Shown: in pieces, positions 23,296 to 31,963 of the stretch
How positions within the stretch are numbered: position 1 is the stretch's first letter
Layout: the number at the start of each line of letters is the position of its first letter
Source: Pseudomonas sp.
Lineage (GTDB): Bacteria; Pseudomonadota; Gammaproteobacteria; Pseudomonadales; Pseudomonadaceae
Assembly (NCBI RefSeq): GCF_002796985.1
Contig: NZ_PEKX01000007.1
Location: forward strand, 424,284-488,283
Length of the DNA: 64,000 bases
Direction: 5' to 3'
Position numbers and translations under genes: made by a program
Notes under the pieces: generated by a model
Seen by the model: the letters and a program-made list of their open reading frames with translations, nothing else
Told to the model about the DNA's origin: nothing
Databases searched by the model: none

Positions 23296-24294
23296 TCAAC
23301 GACGGACGAGCTGGCGCACCAGGCCGAAGAAAGTCGCCGTCCAGGCGGCCAGGGCGACGTAGGCGATCATCTGGATGGCCGGCAGGAACACCTGCTGATG
23401 CACCAGCGGCAGGAAGTTGAACGAGGCGACGCAGAACATCCCCAGTGGGAACACCACGGCCCAGTTCTGCAGGTCGTAATGGATGCCGATGCCGTAACGC
23501 ACTCGATGGGTGACGAACACCAGCACGAGAAACGGAATCCACCAACAGGCGAAGGCGCCGACGAAGACTGACAGGCCGAGGATGAAGGGCGCGAGCGACT
23601 GGATCAGAGCGCTGTCGGCCCCCGCGGTCAGCAGGCGCGCGCCGGCCAGCGTGGAGATTGCCAGGGCGCCCATGTTGATCCAGTAGGACGGCGACAGCTC
23701 CCCGGCCTCCAGGTCGAGGAACAGCCAGCGGTAGAGGATCTGCGACATGATCAGCACGTACAGCATGATGCCGACCATGTAGGCCGCCACGCAGACGAAG
23801 AGGATCAGCTCCGGATCGGCAAAGCGCTGCGCCAGGTAGCTGCCGAGCACGCAGACCGAGGCACTGGACACCGTGCACAGCAGCCAGGTGCCGTTCAGGC
23901 CCTGTTCCAGCGTGGGCTTGTGCTGGGTAAGGGTGACGCCGGCGAGCATCGCGTACATGCACAGCAGCCACAGCGGCCCGGCAAACAGCCACAGTGCGTG
24001 GGCGATGACGGGCAGGTCGGCCAGCAGGATGAATTGCACACCGAGCACGTTGGTGCCTGCGACCAGCGTGAGGAAGCCCGGCCCGCGTGCGTGGTGGGTG
24101 AGGTCCTGCCACATCAGCTGCGGATAGCGGGCCAGACGATAAAGGCTGCACGAGAGGCACAGCGCGTACTGCAGGATGTTGAGGTAGAACAGGCCGAGGG
24201 CTACCGGTTGCAAGCCGATCAGGTGGCAGGCCAGGGATACGATGCCGGTCGCCATGACCAGCGAAAAGTAGCTTGGCGGAAAGTCCTTGAGCAC
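23296..24294 (-). CDS. TDT family transporter (TehA/SLAC1-like)
   Basis: This 332-residue membrane protein has about ten hydrophobic segments and opens with FPPSYFSLVMATGIVSLACHLIG, the typical start of the tellurite-resistance/dicarboxylate transporter family (TehA, MAE1, SLAC1). These are anion channels or carriers for malate, sulfite or similar ions. The start is a GTG (LKDFPPSYF follows), agreeing with the conserved N-terminus. No partner gene is adjacent. The substrate is unknown. Confidence 0.87.
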   Translation of the reverse strand: MLKDFPPSYFSLVMATGIVSLACHLIGLQPVALGLFYLNILQYALCLSCSLYRLARYPQLMWQDLTHHARGPGFLTLVAGTNVLGVQFILLADLPVIAHALWLFAGPLWLLCMYAMLAGVTLTQHKPTLEQGLNGTWLLCTVSSASVCVLGSYLAQRFADPELILFVCVAAYMVGIMLYVLIMSQILYRWLFLDLEAGELSPSYWINMGALAISTLAGARLLTAGADSALIQSLAPFILGLSVFVGAFACWWIPFLVLVFVTHRVRYGIGIHYDLQNWAVVFPLGMFCVASFNFLPLVHQQVFLPAIQMIAYVALAAWTATFFGLVRQLVRR

Positions 24295-24411
24295 CGGGCT
24301 TCTCCAGAAGTTGGGTGGCTTTCCTTATAGCGGTGCTCTCGCCAGGCGCCAGCGTTGGTGTGGTGTCGGCGTTGCGCGGAGGCCACTCTGCGAAGAGCGC
24401 CCGGTGTCAGA

Positions 24412-25332
24412 TCAATGTTTTGCCGCGCTCACGCCTTCCAGGGTGGCGAAGGAAGTGTCCTTCGCGGTCAGCAGGAAATCGCGCATGAACGGCGCATCCA
24501 GCATGTCGGCGCGGATGGCGGCGAAAAGGGTGCAGTACAGGCCTTTCTCGCCCAGGCGCTTGGCGGTCACGTAGCCGCGCGAGCTGTATTCGTGCAGCGC
24601 CCAGTTGGGCAGGCTGCAGACGCCCCGCCCCGAGGCCACCAACTGCATCATCATCACGGTCAGCTCCGAGGTGCGCACTTGTGCCGGTTCGATGTCGGCG
24701 GGCTCGAGGAAGCGGGTGAAGATGTCCAGGCGATCGCGCTCGATGGGGTAGGTGATCAACGTCAGGTTGGCCAGGTCTTCCGGGACGATGCAGGACTTGC
24801 CGGCCAGCGCATGGTGGTTGTCCACCGCCAGCAGCGCTTCATAGGTGAACAGCGGGACGTAGGTGATGCCGGTCATGTCCACCGGGTCGGAGGTCACCAC
24901 CAGATCCAGGTCACCGCGGGCCAGTGCTGGCAGCGGGGCGAAGGAGAAGCCGGAGGCGAGGTCCAGCTCCACTTCCGGCCAGGCATCGCGGAACTGGTCG
25001 ATGGTCGGCATCAGCCACTGGAAGCAGCTGTGGCACTCGATGGCCATGTGCAGGCGGCCGGCGGTACCGCCGGCCAGGCGCGCCAGGTCGCGCTCGGCGC
25101 CGCGCAACTGCGGCAGCACGGCGTCTGCCAGTTGCAGCAGGCGCAGGCCGGCGCTGGTGAAGCGCACCGGTTTGGTCTTGCGGATGAACAGCGACAGGCC
25201 GAGGCGCTCCTCCAGTTCCTTGAACTGGTGGGACAGGGCGGACTGCGTGAGGTGCAGGCGCTCGGCGGCCTCCACCAGACTGTCGGCTTCGCGCAGGGCA
25301 TGCAGGGTTTTCAGGTGACGGAGTTCAAGCAT
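24412..25332 (-). CDS. metR: LysR family regulator MetR
   Basis: This 306-residue LysR regulator has the N-terminal HTH at residues 3-62 (LRHLKTLHALREADSLVEAAERLHLTQSALSHQFKELEERLG). The opening MLELRHLKTL and the effector-domain stretch ECHSCFQWLMP are diagnostic of MetR, the homocysteine-responsive activator of methionine-synthesis genes. The start at 25332 matches known MetR proteins. Its position next to the alpha/beta hydrolase and glp genes matches what I recall of P. aeruginosa. No met structural gene is beside it in this window. Confidence 0.92.
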   Translation of the reverse strand: MLELRHLKTLHALREADSLVEAAERLHLTQSALSHQFKELEERLGLSLFIRKTKPVRFTSAGLRLLQLADAVLPQLRGAERDLARLAGGTAGRLHMAIECHSCFQWLMPTIDQFRDAWPEVELDLASGFSFAPLPALARGDLDLVVTSDPVDMTGITYVPLFTYEALLAVDNHHALAGKSCIVPEDLANLTLITYPIERDRLDIFTRFLEPADIEPAQVRTSELTVMMMQLVASGRGVCSLPNWALHEYSSRGYVTAKRLGEKGLYCTLFAAIRADMLDAPFMRDFLLTAKDTSFATLEGVSAAKH

Positions 25333-25447
25333 GGCGCGGCCTCGCCTCAGTATGAGGAAATCTTGATGAAACGACGGATCAGTTGAGCTGGGTTCATGAT
25401 AAGCCGGCCGCTGGCGCTTCACCAGCGCGACTTGATCCGCCCGAATC

Positions 25448-25891
25448 TCACCAGCTCAGGTAGAACATGCCCTTGGCCAGCAGGACGATGAGCACCACGT
25501 GGATGAACACGCTGTAGTGGATGCGCCGGGAGCGCTGGCCGGTCATGCGTCCTACACGGAAGGAGTACATGGCGAAGATGAAATGGCCGAGGACGCTGGT
25601 GGCCAGCAGCAGCTTGAGGCTGAGCAGGGTGGCGAAGGGCGACGCCAGCGGATCGGCCAGCAGCGGCGCATAACGCAGGTGCAGCATGCTCAGGCCGCTA
25701 CCGAACAGGGTCAGGATCACCCAGGGCATCACCCGGCGCAGGCGACGGCCCAGCGCACCCTCCACCATTTTCATCGCCCGCGCCGGCACATGGCGGTGGA
25801 TGCTTTCCAGGATCAGCACTTCGAAGAACACCGTGCCGACGAACATGATCGCGGCGAACAGGTGCAGCACCAGCAGGATGGGGTAGGCCAT
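25448..25891 (-). CDS. CopD-like small membrane protein
   Basis: The 147-residue protein has four hydrophobic segments (about residues 5-26, 53-73, 86-108 and 124-144). It resembles the CopD/YqaA-type copper-resistance membrane domain (LLVLHLFAAIMFVGTVFFEVLIL with H10, and later LLATSVLGHFIFAMYSFRVGRM). Such proteins are thought to be heme- or copper-linked membrane proteins. The identification is by pattern only. It is divergent from the alpha/beta hydrolase gene. Confidence 0.7.
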   Translation of the reverse strand: MAYPILLVLHLFAAIMFVGTVFFEVLILESIHRHVPARAMKMVEGALGRRLRRVMPWVILTLFGSGLSMLHLRYAPLLADPLASPFATLLSLKLLLATSVLGHFIFAMYSFRVGRMTGQRSRRIHYSVFIHVVLIVLLAKGMFYLSW

Positions 25892-26094
25892 GGCGGAACT
25901 TCCGAGCGGGGGGTTCCTATCTTCGCGAGTGTTGGGGCTGATTGCCCTTGATCCCTGTCATGGGAAGCATGGGAAGAACCGTTGGTGACCGCTCAGCGCC
26001 TTTCATCAAACTGTCACGGACCTGTGGCAGAGCGAACGACGGAAATTCATCAGAATCGCTCCCAACTGGGGTTTTGCGTTCCGGATTTTCATTC

Positions 26095-27105
26095 ATGCGT
26101 GCTTTTCTGCTGGCAGTCGCTCTTTGCTGCAGCCTGTCCTCTCTCTCTATTGCCAATCAGGCCGTTGCCGCGGATCGCTGCGATGCGCGGGTGCCGACCG
26201 AACTGGTCGACCTGGGCGACGTGCGCCTGGCCTATCAGAGCATCGGCCGTCCGCAGGACCCGACGCTGCTGCTGGTCATGGGCCTGGGCGGGCAACTGAT
26301 CCACTGGCCTGACGAAGTGGTCGAGGCGCTCTGCCAACAGGGCTTCCGGGTGATCCGCTACGACAATCGCGATGTCGGCCTGTCGTCCTGGCGGGTTCCG
26401 ACGCCCAGCGGCAACCTGACCTACGAAGTCATTCGCTATCGCCTCGGCCTGCCCGTGAGTGCGCCCTACAGCCTGACCGACATGGCCGGCGATGCGCTGC
26501 ACCTGCTGGATGCCTTGCACGTAGAACGCGCCCACGTGCTGGGCGCGAGCATGGGCGGGATGATTGCCCAGCACGTGGCTGACATGGCGCCCGCGCGGGT
26601 GATCAGCCTGACCCTGGTGATGACCAGCTCCGGCGCCGAAGGCCTGCCGGCTCCCAGTGAATCGCTGCTGCGCCTGCTCGCCCGGCGCGAAGCGGCCAGC
26701 CGTGAACGGGCCATCGAGCAACAGGCCGACCTGCTGGCCGCGCTCGGTAGCCCGGAAGTGCGTGACGACCGTCAGCAATTGCTGGAGCAGGCGGCGCGCT
26801 CCTACGACCGCGCCTTCAACCCCGAAGGCGTGCAGCGGCAGATGCTGGCGATCCTCGCCGAACCGAGCCGCGTAGAGCTGCTCAACCGCCTGAACGTGCC
26901 GACCCTGGTGGTCCACGGCACCGCCGACCCGCTGCTGCCAGTCATGCATGGTGTGCACGTAGCGGCGCACGTGCGCGGCTCGGTGCTCAAGCTGATCCCC
27001 GGCATGGCGCACCGCTTCCAGGAAGACTTCAAGGAGCCGCTGCTGGGTGCGGTGCTGCCGTACCTGCGCGAACATCAGGGCGGCGGGCACGTCGCGCAGC
27101 TCTGA
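26095..27105 (+). CDS. Exported alpha/beta hydrolase
   Basis: This 336-residue protein starts with a signal peptide (about residues 1-26, cut near AVAA). The alpha/beta-hydrolase fold follows: oxyanion region LLVMGLGGQLIHWP, nucleophile elbow GASMGGM (S152), acid VVHGTADPLLP (Asp near 279) and catalytic His in GMAHRFQED. It resembles lipase/esterase-like proteins conserved beside glpM in Pseudomonas. The chosen ATG begins the signal peptide; upstream in-frame codons lack one. It is convergent with glpM (23 bp apart). The substrate is unknown, with a periplasmic or secreted ester likely. Confidence 0.88.
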   Translation: MRAFLLAVALCCSLSSLSIANQAVAADRCDARVPTELVDLGDVRLAYQSIGRPQDPTLLLVMGLGGQLIHWPDEVVEALCQQGFRVIRYDNRDVGLSSWRVPTPSGNLTYEVIRYRLGLPVSAPYSLTDMAGDALHLLDALHVERAHVLGASMGGMIAQHVADMAPARVISLTLVMTSSGAEGLPAPSESLLRLLARREAASRERAIEQQADLLAALGSPEVRDDRQQLLEQAARSYDRAFNPEGVQRQMLAILAEPSRVELLNRLNVPTLVVHGTADPLLPVMHGVHVAAHVRGSVLKLIPGMAHRFQEDFKEPLLGAVLPYLREHQGGGHVAQL

Positions 27106-27128
27106 CGCGAAGCGTCACCCTCTGGGCT

Positions 27129-27464
27129 TCAGTGCAAGCGCACCCAGACGAACACCAGCAACGATGCGGCCACCAGCCAGGCGAGTGCAGCCATTGCCAG
27201 CGACAGTTCCAGGCGTAGGCGATCCACCATCAGGTAGAGCGCGGCGAGGTAGACGAAGTAGGGGATGATCGACCACATGCCGAACAGGATGGTGGTCTTC
27301 AGGTCGTCCAGCGAACGGCCCTTGCCGACGATGTAGTGGGCGATCAGGGCGAAGGTGGGGAACAGCGGCACCAGGCCTGCGATGTAGTAATTGCGCGTCT
27401 TCGACAGCGCGGCGAGGATCAGCACCACGCCGGCGCCGATAGTTGCCTTGAGGATCAGGTCCAC
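27129..27464 (-). CDS. glpM: Membrane protein GlpM
   Basis: This 111-residue hydrophobic protein has about four membrane segments. Its centre (LSKTRNYYIAGLVPLFPTFALIAHYIVGKGRS) matches GlpM of P. aeruginosa, a small inner-membrane protein encoded after glpD. GlpM is reported to affect alginate production, with unknown mechanism. The start is a GTG, chosen because conserved sequence begins there and GAGAAAG lies upstream. It is 94 bp downstream of glpD, on the same strand. Confidence 0.88.
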   Translation of the reverse strand: MDLILKATIGAGVVLILAALSKTRNYYIAGLVPLFPTFALIAHYIVGKGRSLDDLKTTILFGMWSIIPYFVYLAALYLMVDRLRLELSLAMAALAWLVAASLLVFVWVRLH

Positions 27465-27558
27465 GTCTTTCTCTATGCGGTGACTCCACCGGGGCAGTGG
27501 CGTCGGGGGATTGTCGGTGGAGTATCCGCAAGAGTGGCTACTGGCTCCAAGTCGACCT

Positions 27559-29100
27559 TCAGGCGACTTGCGTACTGGGCTCCAGCGGGCTTTCGCTGCT
27601 GAGGAACTGCTCCAGGCGCTCGCGCTGCCGGGCATTGAGGAACAGGCCGAGCTTGGTGCGGCGCCAGAGGATGTCGTCGGCGTCGCGCGCCCATTCCTGG
27701 TGAACCAGGTATTCCACTTCCCGCGCATAGAGTCCGGCGCCCAGGTGTTCGCCCAGCTCGCTGAGGTTGTGCGCGCCGTCGAGCACTTTCCAGATGCGGC
27801 TGCCGTAAGTGCTGGCCCAGCGCCGGGCGAGGGCCGGGTCGAGCTGGCGCAGGCGGTCCATGAGCTGGACGGCCAGGTCGTCCACGCAGGTCATGGCTTC
27901 ACCACCGGGAAGCGGGGCGCTGGCGGTCCAGCTGGCTTTCATCACGCCGGCGAAGTGCGGCGCCAGTTGCTCCAGCGCGGCCTCGGCGAGCTTGCGGTAG
28001 GTCGTCAGCTTGCCGCCGAACACCGACAGCAGCGGCGCTTCGCCGGGGGTATTGTCCAGCGCCAGGGTGTAGTCGCGGGTGACGGCGGAGGGATCGTCGG
28101 ACTCGTCGTCGCACAGCGGGCGCACGCCGGAGAAGCTGCGCAGGATGTCCTCGCGGCCCAGTTGATGCTTGAAGTGCGCGTTGACCACGTCGAGCAGGTA
28201 GTCGGTTTCTTCTTCGCTGATGCTGATCTTCGCCGGGTCGCCCTGGTATTCGCGGTCGGTGGTGCCGATCAGGGTGAACTGGCGCAGGTAGGGAATGGCG
28301 AAGACGATGCGCCGATCTTCGTTCTGCAGGATGTAGGCGTGCTCGCCTTCGTAGAGGCGCGGCACGATCAGGTGGCTGCCCTGGATCAGGCGGATGCCAT
28401 AGGGCGGTTTCTGCCGCAGTTCCTCGCGCAGAAAGCGGTCGACCCAGGGGCCGGCAGCGTTGACCAGGGCGCGGGCGCGCACCGAGTACAGGCTGCCGTC
28501 GCGGCGTTCCAGGTGCAGGTGCCACAGGCCCTTGCTGCGCCGGGCGCTGACACAACGGGTCCGCGGGTGTACATGGGCGCCATTTTCGCGGGCAGCCATG
28601 GCGTTGAGAACCACCAGGCGCGCGTCATCCACGGAGCAATCGGAATATTCGAAGCCGCGGGTGATCTCGGCCTTCAGCGGGCTGCCCTGGTCAAAGCGCA
28701 CCCCGCGGGAGGCCGGCAGCTTCTCGCGCTTGCCCAGGTGGTCATAGAGGAACAGGCCGGCGCGGATCATCCAGGCCGGGCGCAGGTGCGGGCGGTGTGG
28801 CAGCACGAAGCGCAGCGGGTGGACGATGTGCGGGGCCTTGGCCAGCAGCACTTCGCGCTCGGCGAGGGCTTCGCGGACCAGGCGGAATTCGTAGTGTTCC
28901 AGGTAGCGCAGGCCGCCGTGGATCAGCTTGCTGCTGGCGGAGGAGGTGTGGGCGGCGAGGTCGTGCTGTTCGCAAAGGAACACCGACAGCCCACGCCCGG
29001 CGGCGTCCGCCGCAATCCCCGCGCCGTTGATGCCACCGCCGACGACGGCCAGGTCATAGACTTCGGCCAGGGGCGCGTGGCGCTTGCTGGTTGGGTTCAT
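27559..29100 (-). CDS. glpD: Aerobic glycerol-3-phosphate dehydrogenase
   Basis: The 513-residue FAD enzyme oxidises sn-glycerol-3-phosphate to dihydroxyacetone phosphate at the inner membrane and passes electrons to ubiquinone. The FAD-binding motif YDLAVVGGGINGAGIAADAAGRG is at about residues 15-37. It is followed by TSSASSKLIHGGLRYLEHYEFRLV and the substrate-site stretch IGTTDREYQGDP. The length equals that of the E. coli and P. aeruginosa enzymes. Two GlpR-like operators lie in the 152 bp before the gene, and glpM follows. Confidence 0.97.
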   Translation of the reverse strand: MNPTSKRHAPLAEVYDLAVVGGGINGAGIAADAAGRGLSVFLCEQHDLAAHTSSASSKLIHGGLRYLEHYEFRLVREALAEREVLLAKAPHIVHPLRFVLPHRPHLRPAWMIRAGLFLYDHLGKREKLPASRGVRFDQGSPLKAEITRGFEYSDCSVDDARLVVLNAMAARENGAHVHPRTRCVSARRSKGLWHLHLERRDGSLYSVRARALVNAAGPWVDRFLREELRQKPPYGIRLIQGSHLIVPRLYEGEHAYILQNEDRRIVFAIPYLRQFTLIGTTDREYQGDPAKISISEEETDYLLDVVNAHFKHQLGREDILRSFSGVRPLCDDESDDPSAVTRDYTLALDNTPGEAPLLSVFGGKLTTYRKLAEAALEQLAPHFAGVMKASWTASAPLPGGEAMTCVDDLAVQLMDRLRQLDPALARRWASTYGSRIWKVLDGAHNLSELGEHLGAGLYAREVEYLVHQEWARDADDILWRRTKLGLFLNARQRERLEQFLSSESPLEPSTQVA

Positions 29101-29134
29101 GGGGGCCGCCTGGAAGAGTGAATGTGAATATTTT

Positions 29135-29154
29135 GATGTTCGTTTTCGAAAATA
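29135..29154 (-). promoter_or_regulatory. GlpR operator 1 (glpD promoter)
   Basis: GATGTTCGTTTTCGAAAATA fits the E. coli GlpR consensus WATGTTCGWTAWCGAACATW closely, with both TTCG/CGAA half-sites in place. It lies 35 bp upstream of glpD. Confidence 0.75.
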
Positions 29155-29216
29155 TACTAGTTCAATGAATGAAATATGACCAGCCTTCGGCGCGATTTCG
29201 CGCAGGCTTTCGTCTG

Positions 29217-29236
29217 AATGTTCGAAAATGAATATT
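29217..29236 (-). promoter_or_regulatory. GlpR operator 2
   Basis: AATGTTCGAAAATGAATATT is a second GlpR-like site with a strong left half and a weaker right half. It lies about 82 bp from operator 1, between the glpR stop and the glpD start. Two spaced sites suggest looping or cooperative repression. Confidence 0.6.
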
Positions 29237-29252
29237 TTGGGCGGCGTTACGC

Positions 29253-30008
29253 TCAGACCAGCTCGAGCTGGACCTTGTGCTGGTGCATCAGGCGCACCAC
29301 GGCGGCGGGCGGCGGGTTGTCGGTGAACACCCGGCTGACCAGGGAGATCGGCCCCAGGCGCACCATGGCGTTGCGTCCGAACTTGCTGGAGTCGGCGGCG
29401 AGGAACACCTGCCGGGCGTTGTCGATGATGGCGCGGGAGACGCGCACTTCCTGGTAGTCGAAGTCCAGCAGGCTGCCGTCTTCGTCGATGCCGCTGATGC
29501 CGACCACGGCGAAGTCGACGCGAAACTGTTCGATGAAGTCCACCGCCGCTTGCCCGACCACTCCACCGTCGCCACGCACAGTGCCGCCGGCGATCAGCAC
29601 TTCGAAGTCGTCCTTGCCGGCGAGGATGCTGGCGACGTGCAGGTTGTTGGTGATGACCTTGAGGTTGCGGTGGCCGAGCAGGGCGCGGGCGATGGCTTCG
29701 GTGGTGGTGCCGATGTTGATGAACAGCGAGGCGTTGTCCGGGATGTGCGCGGCGATGGCCTCGGCGATGCGCTGCTTCTCGTCGCGCATCTGGTCGGAGC
29801 GGGTGTTGTAGGCGGTGTTCTCGATGCTCGAATCCCAGGCCGCGCCGCCGTGGTAGCGGCGCAACAGGTTCTGTTCGGCGAGCTGGTTGATGTCGCGGCG
29901 GATGGTCTGCGGGGTCACGGCGAACTGCTGGGCGAGCTCTTCGATGCTCAGGTAGCCGCGTTCGCGGACCAGGTCGAGGATGCTTTGCTGTCGGGGTGGC
30001 AGGTTCAT
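29253..30008 (-). CDS. glpR: DeoR family glycerol-3-phosphate regulon repressor
   Basis: The 251-residue DeoR-type repressor has an N-terminal HTH (residues 3-58: RQQSILDLVRERGYLSIEELAQQFAVTPQTIRRDINQL, then RRYHGGA) and a C-terminal sugar-phosphate sensor domain (about 75-235: FINIGTTTEAIARALL, VVGISGIDEDGSLLDFD). It binds glycerol-3-phosphate and releases glp operators. The start MNLPPRQQ gives the usual family length. It is encoded between glpK and glpD. Confidence 0.95.
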   Translation of the reverse strand: MNLPPRQQSILDLVRERGYLSIEELAQQFAVTPQTIRRDINQLAEQNLLRRYHGGAAWDSSIENTAYNTRSDQMRDEKQRIAEAIAAHIPDNASLFINIGTTTEAIARALLGHRNLKVITNNLHVASILAGKDDFEVLIAGGTVRGDGGVVGQAAVDFIEQFRVDFAVVGISGIDEDGSLLDFDYQEVRVSRAIIDNARQVFLAADSSKFGRNAMVRLGPISLVSRVFTDNPPPAAVVRLMHQHKVQLELV

Positions 30009-30088
30009 GCGCTGTGCTCGTGCGGACGGGCGAAGGGGCAAGGATGCCGGAGTGGGGGCCTTGCTGTCATGCGGTGCGGGGTGTACCT

Positions 30089-30163
30089 GTAGGAGCGAGC
30101 TTGCTCGCGAACCGCCGGATGACGCGGTGCCAAGCGAGGTTCGCGAGCAAGCTCGCTCCTACG
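30089..30163. repeat. REP pair (inverted)
   Basis: GTAGGAGCGAGCTTGCTCGC at the left and its reverse complement at the right, 35 bp apart, between glpR and glpK. Both arms match the copies at 2685 and 55504. Confidence 0.9.
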
Positions 30164-30185
30164 AAAAGCTCAATGGCGCCAGTCC

Positions 30186-30267
30186 GTAGGATGGGGGAGC
30201 TTGCGATACCCATCAGCATTGCTCGCATGAACATCGATGGGTATCGCTTCGCTCCACGCCATCCTAC
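30186..30267. repeat. Palindromic intergenic repeat (GTAGGATGG...CCATCCTAC)
   Basis: GTAGGATGGGGGAGCTTGCG, GATACCCATC, then GATGGGTATCGCTTCGCTCC and GCCATCCTAC: nested inverted repeats about 82 bp long. The right half is shared with the copy ending at 19092. It sits next to the 3' end of glpK and may also act as its terminator. Confidence 0.7.
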
Positions 30268-30280
30268 CGTGCCGAATACG

Positions 30281-31792
30281 TCAGTCTTCGGCCCAGCCCC
30301 GAGTGCGCTCCACGGCCTTCTTCCACCCCGCATACAACCGCGCACGCTCAGCCTCGTCACAAGCCGGCTGGAACACCCGCTCGATCACCGCCTTGTTCTT
30401 CAGCTCCGCCAGGCTGCCCCAGAAGCCGCAGGCCAGGCCCGCCAGCACGGCGGCGCCGAGAGCGGTGGTTTCGCGCATCTGCGGGCGCTCCACCGGGGTG
30501 CCGAGGATGTCGGCCTGGAACTGCATGAGGAAGTTGTTGGCCACCGCGCCGCCGTCCACGCGCAGGGCGCGCAGCGGTTCGCCGGCATCCTGCTGCATGG
30601 CGTCGAGCACGTCGCGGGTCTGGTAGGCGATGGATTCCAGGGTGGCGCGGATCAGGTGGTCGGCCTTCACCCCACGGGTCAGGCCGAACAGCGCGCCGCG
30701 GGCGTACGGGTCCCAGTAGGGCGCGCCGAGGCCGGTGAACGCGGGGACCAGGTAGACGCCGTTGCTGTCCTTCACCTTGGTGGCGAAGTACTCGGAATCG
30801 TGGGCGTCGTTGATCACTTTCAGTTCGTCGCGCAGCCACTGCACGGTGGAGCCGCCGTTGAACACCGCGCCTTCCAGCGCATAAGCCACTTCGCCACGCG
30901 GGCCGCAGGCGATGGTGGTGAGCAGGCCGTGGGTGGACTTCACCGCGTTGGCACCGGTGTTCATCAGCAGGAAGCAGCCGGTGCCGTAAGTGTTCTTCGC
31001 CTGGCCCGGCTCCACGCACATCTGGCCGAACAGCGCGGCCTGCTGGTCGCCGGCGATCCCGGCAATCGGCGTGCGGTGTACGCCGAGGCCGCCGACCTTG
31101 GCATGGCCATACACTTCGGAAGACGGGCGCACCGTCGGCAGCATGGCGCGCGGTACGTCCAGCGCGGCGAGCAGGCGTTCGTCCCAGTCGCGCTTGTGGA
31201 TGTCGAACATCAGGGTGCGCGAGGCGTTGGTGTAGTCGGTGACGTGCACCTCGCCTTCGGTGAGCTTCCAGATCAGCCAGCTGTCGACCGTGCCGAACAG
31301 CAGCTCGCCGCGCTGGGCGCGCTCGCGGGCGCCTTCGACGTTGTCGAGGATCCACTTCAGCTTGGTGCCGGAGAAATAGGGGTCGATGACCAGTCCGGTG
31401 GTGTCGCGGATGTGCTGTTCCAGGCCGTCGCGCTTGAGCTGCTCGCAGATCGCCGCGCTGCGCCGGCATTGCCAGACGATGGCGTTGTGGATCGGTCGGC
31501 CGGTGGCCTTGTCCCACACCAGGGTAGTTTCGCGCTGGTTGGTGATGCCGATGGCGGCCACCTCGGCAACGCTGATGCTGGCCTGGGCGAGGGCTTCCAC
31601 CAGGGTCGAACTTTGCGTCGCCCAGATTTCCATCGGGTCATGTTCGACCCAGCCCGGCTGCGGGTAGATCTGCGCGAATTCGCGCTGGGCCGAGCAGACC
31701 ACGTTGGCATCGTGGTCGAAGATGATGGCGCGCGAGCTGGTGGTGCCCTGGTCGAGGGCGACGACGTATTTCTTGTTCGTAAGGTTCGTCAT
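30281..31792 (-). CDS. glpK: Glycerol kinase
   Basis: This 503-residue FGGY-family kinase phosphorylates glycerol to sn-glycerol-3-phosphate with ATP. Its signatures are VALDQGTTSSRAIIFDHDAN at the N-terminus (residues 11-30), NQRETTLVWDKATGRPIHNAIVWQCRR, and the C-terminal LRVDGGAVANNFLMQFQADIL plus ETTALGAAVLAGLA. The length is that of GlpK. In most Pseudomonas glpF lies directly upstream of glpK, but here the upstream neighbour is the divergent ybaK-like gene and no glpF is found anywhere in the window. AAGG lies about 8 nt before the ATG. Confidence 0.97.
   Translation of the reverse strand: MTNLTNKKYVVALDQGTTSSRAIIFDHDANVVCSAQREFAQIYPQPGWVEHDPMEIWATQSSTLVEALAQASISVAEVAAIGITNQRETTLVWDKATGRPIHNAIVWQCRRSAAICEQLKRDGLEQHIRDTTGLVIDPYFSGTKLKWILDNVEGARERAQRGELLFGTVDSWLIWKLTEGEVHVTDYTNASRTLMFDIHKRDWDERLLAALDVPRAMLPTVRPSSEVYGHAKVGGLGVHRTPIAGIAGDQQAALFGQMCVEPGQAKNTYGTGCFLLMNTGANAVKSTHGLLTTIACGPRGEVAYALEGAVFNGGSTVQWLRDELKVINDAHDSEYFATKVKDSNGVYLVPAFTGLGAPYWDPYARGALFGLTRGVKADHLIRATLESIAYQTRDVLDAMQQDAGEPLRALRVDGGAVANNFLMQFQADILGTPVERPQMRETTALGAAVLAGLACGFWGSLAELKNKAVIERVFQPACDEAERARLYAGWKKAVERTRGWAED
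31769..31777 (-). promoter_or_regulatory. Possible Hfq/Crc target in the glpK start region
   Basis: Codons 6-8 of glpK read AACAAGAAA, a match to the A-rich AANAANAA motif bound by Hfq/Crc in Pseudomonas. Carbon catabolite repression of glycerol use would fit. Motif evidence only. Confidence 0.35.
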
Positions 31793-31963
31793 GGCGGCGG
31801 CCTTGTGCGGATTCCGTTCGGCAACCCCGGCGGCAGGGCCGGGTGGGGATTGGCGGTGAACATACGGGATTCATCCGCGTCGGTGAAGCGAACACCGTGC
31901 AGTGCGCCACACCTTGGCTTACTGTTATGCGCTGGAAAGCCGCCTGCGAGACGCCCGCCGATC

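Noticed and set aside
31793..31963. GlpR operator upstream of glpK
   Set aside because: Only scattered TTCG half-sites are present. None pairs with a properly spaced CGAA half-site.
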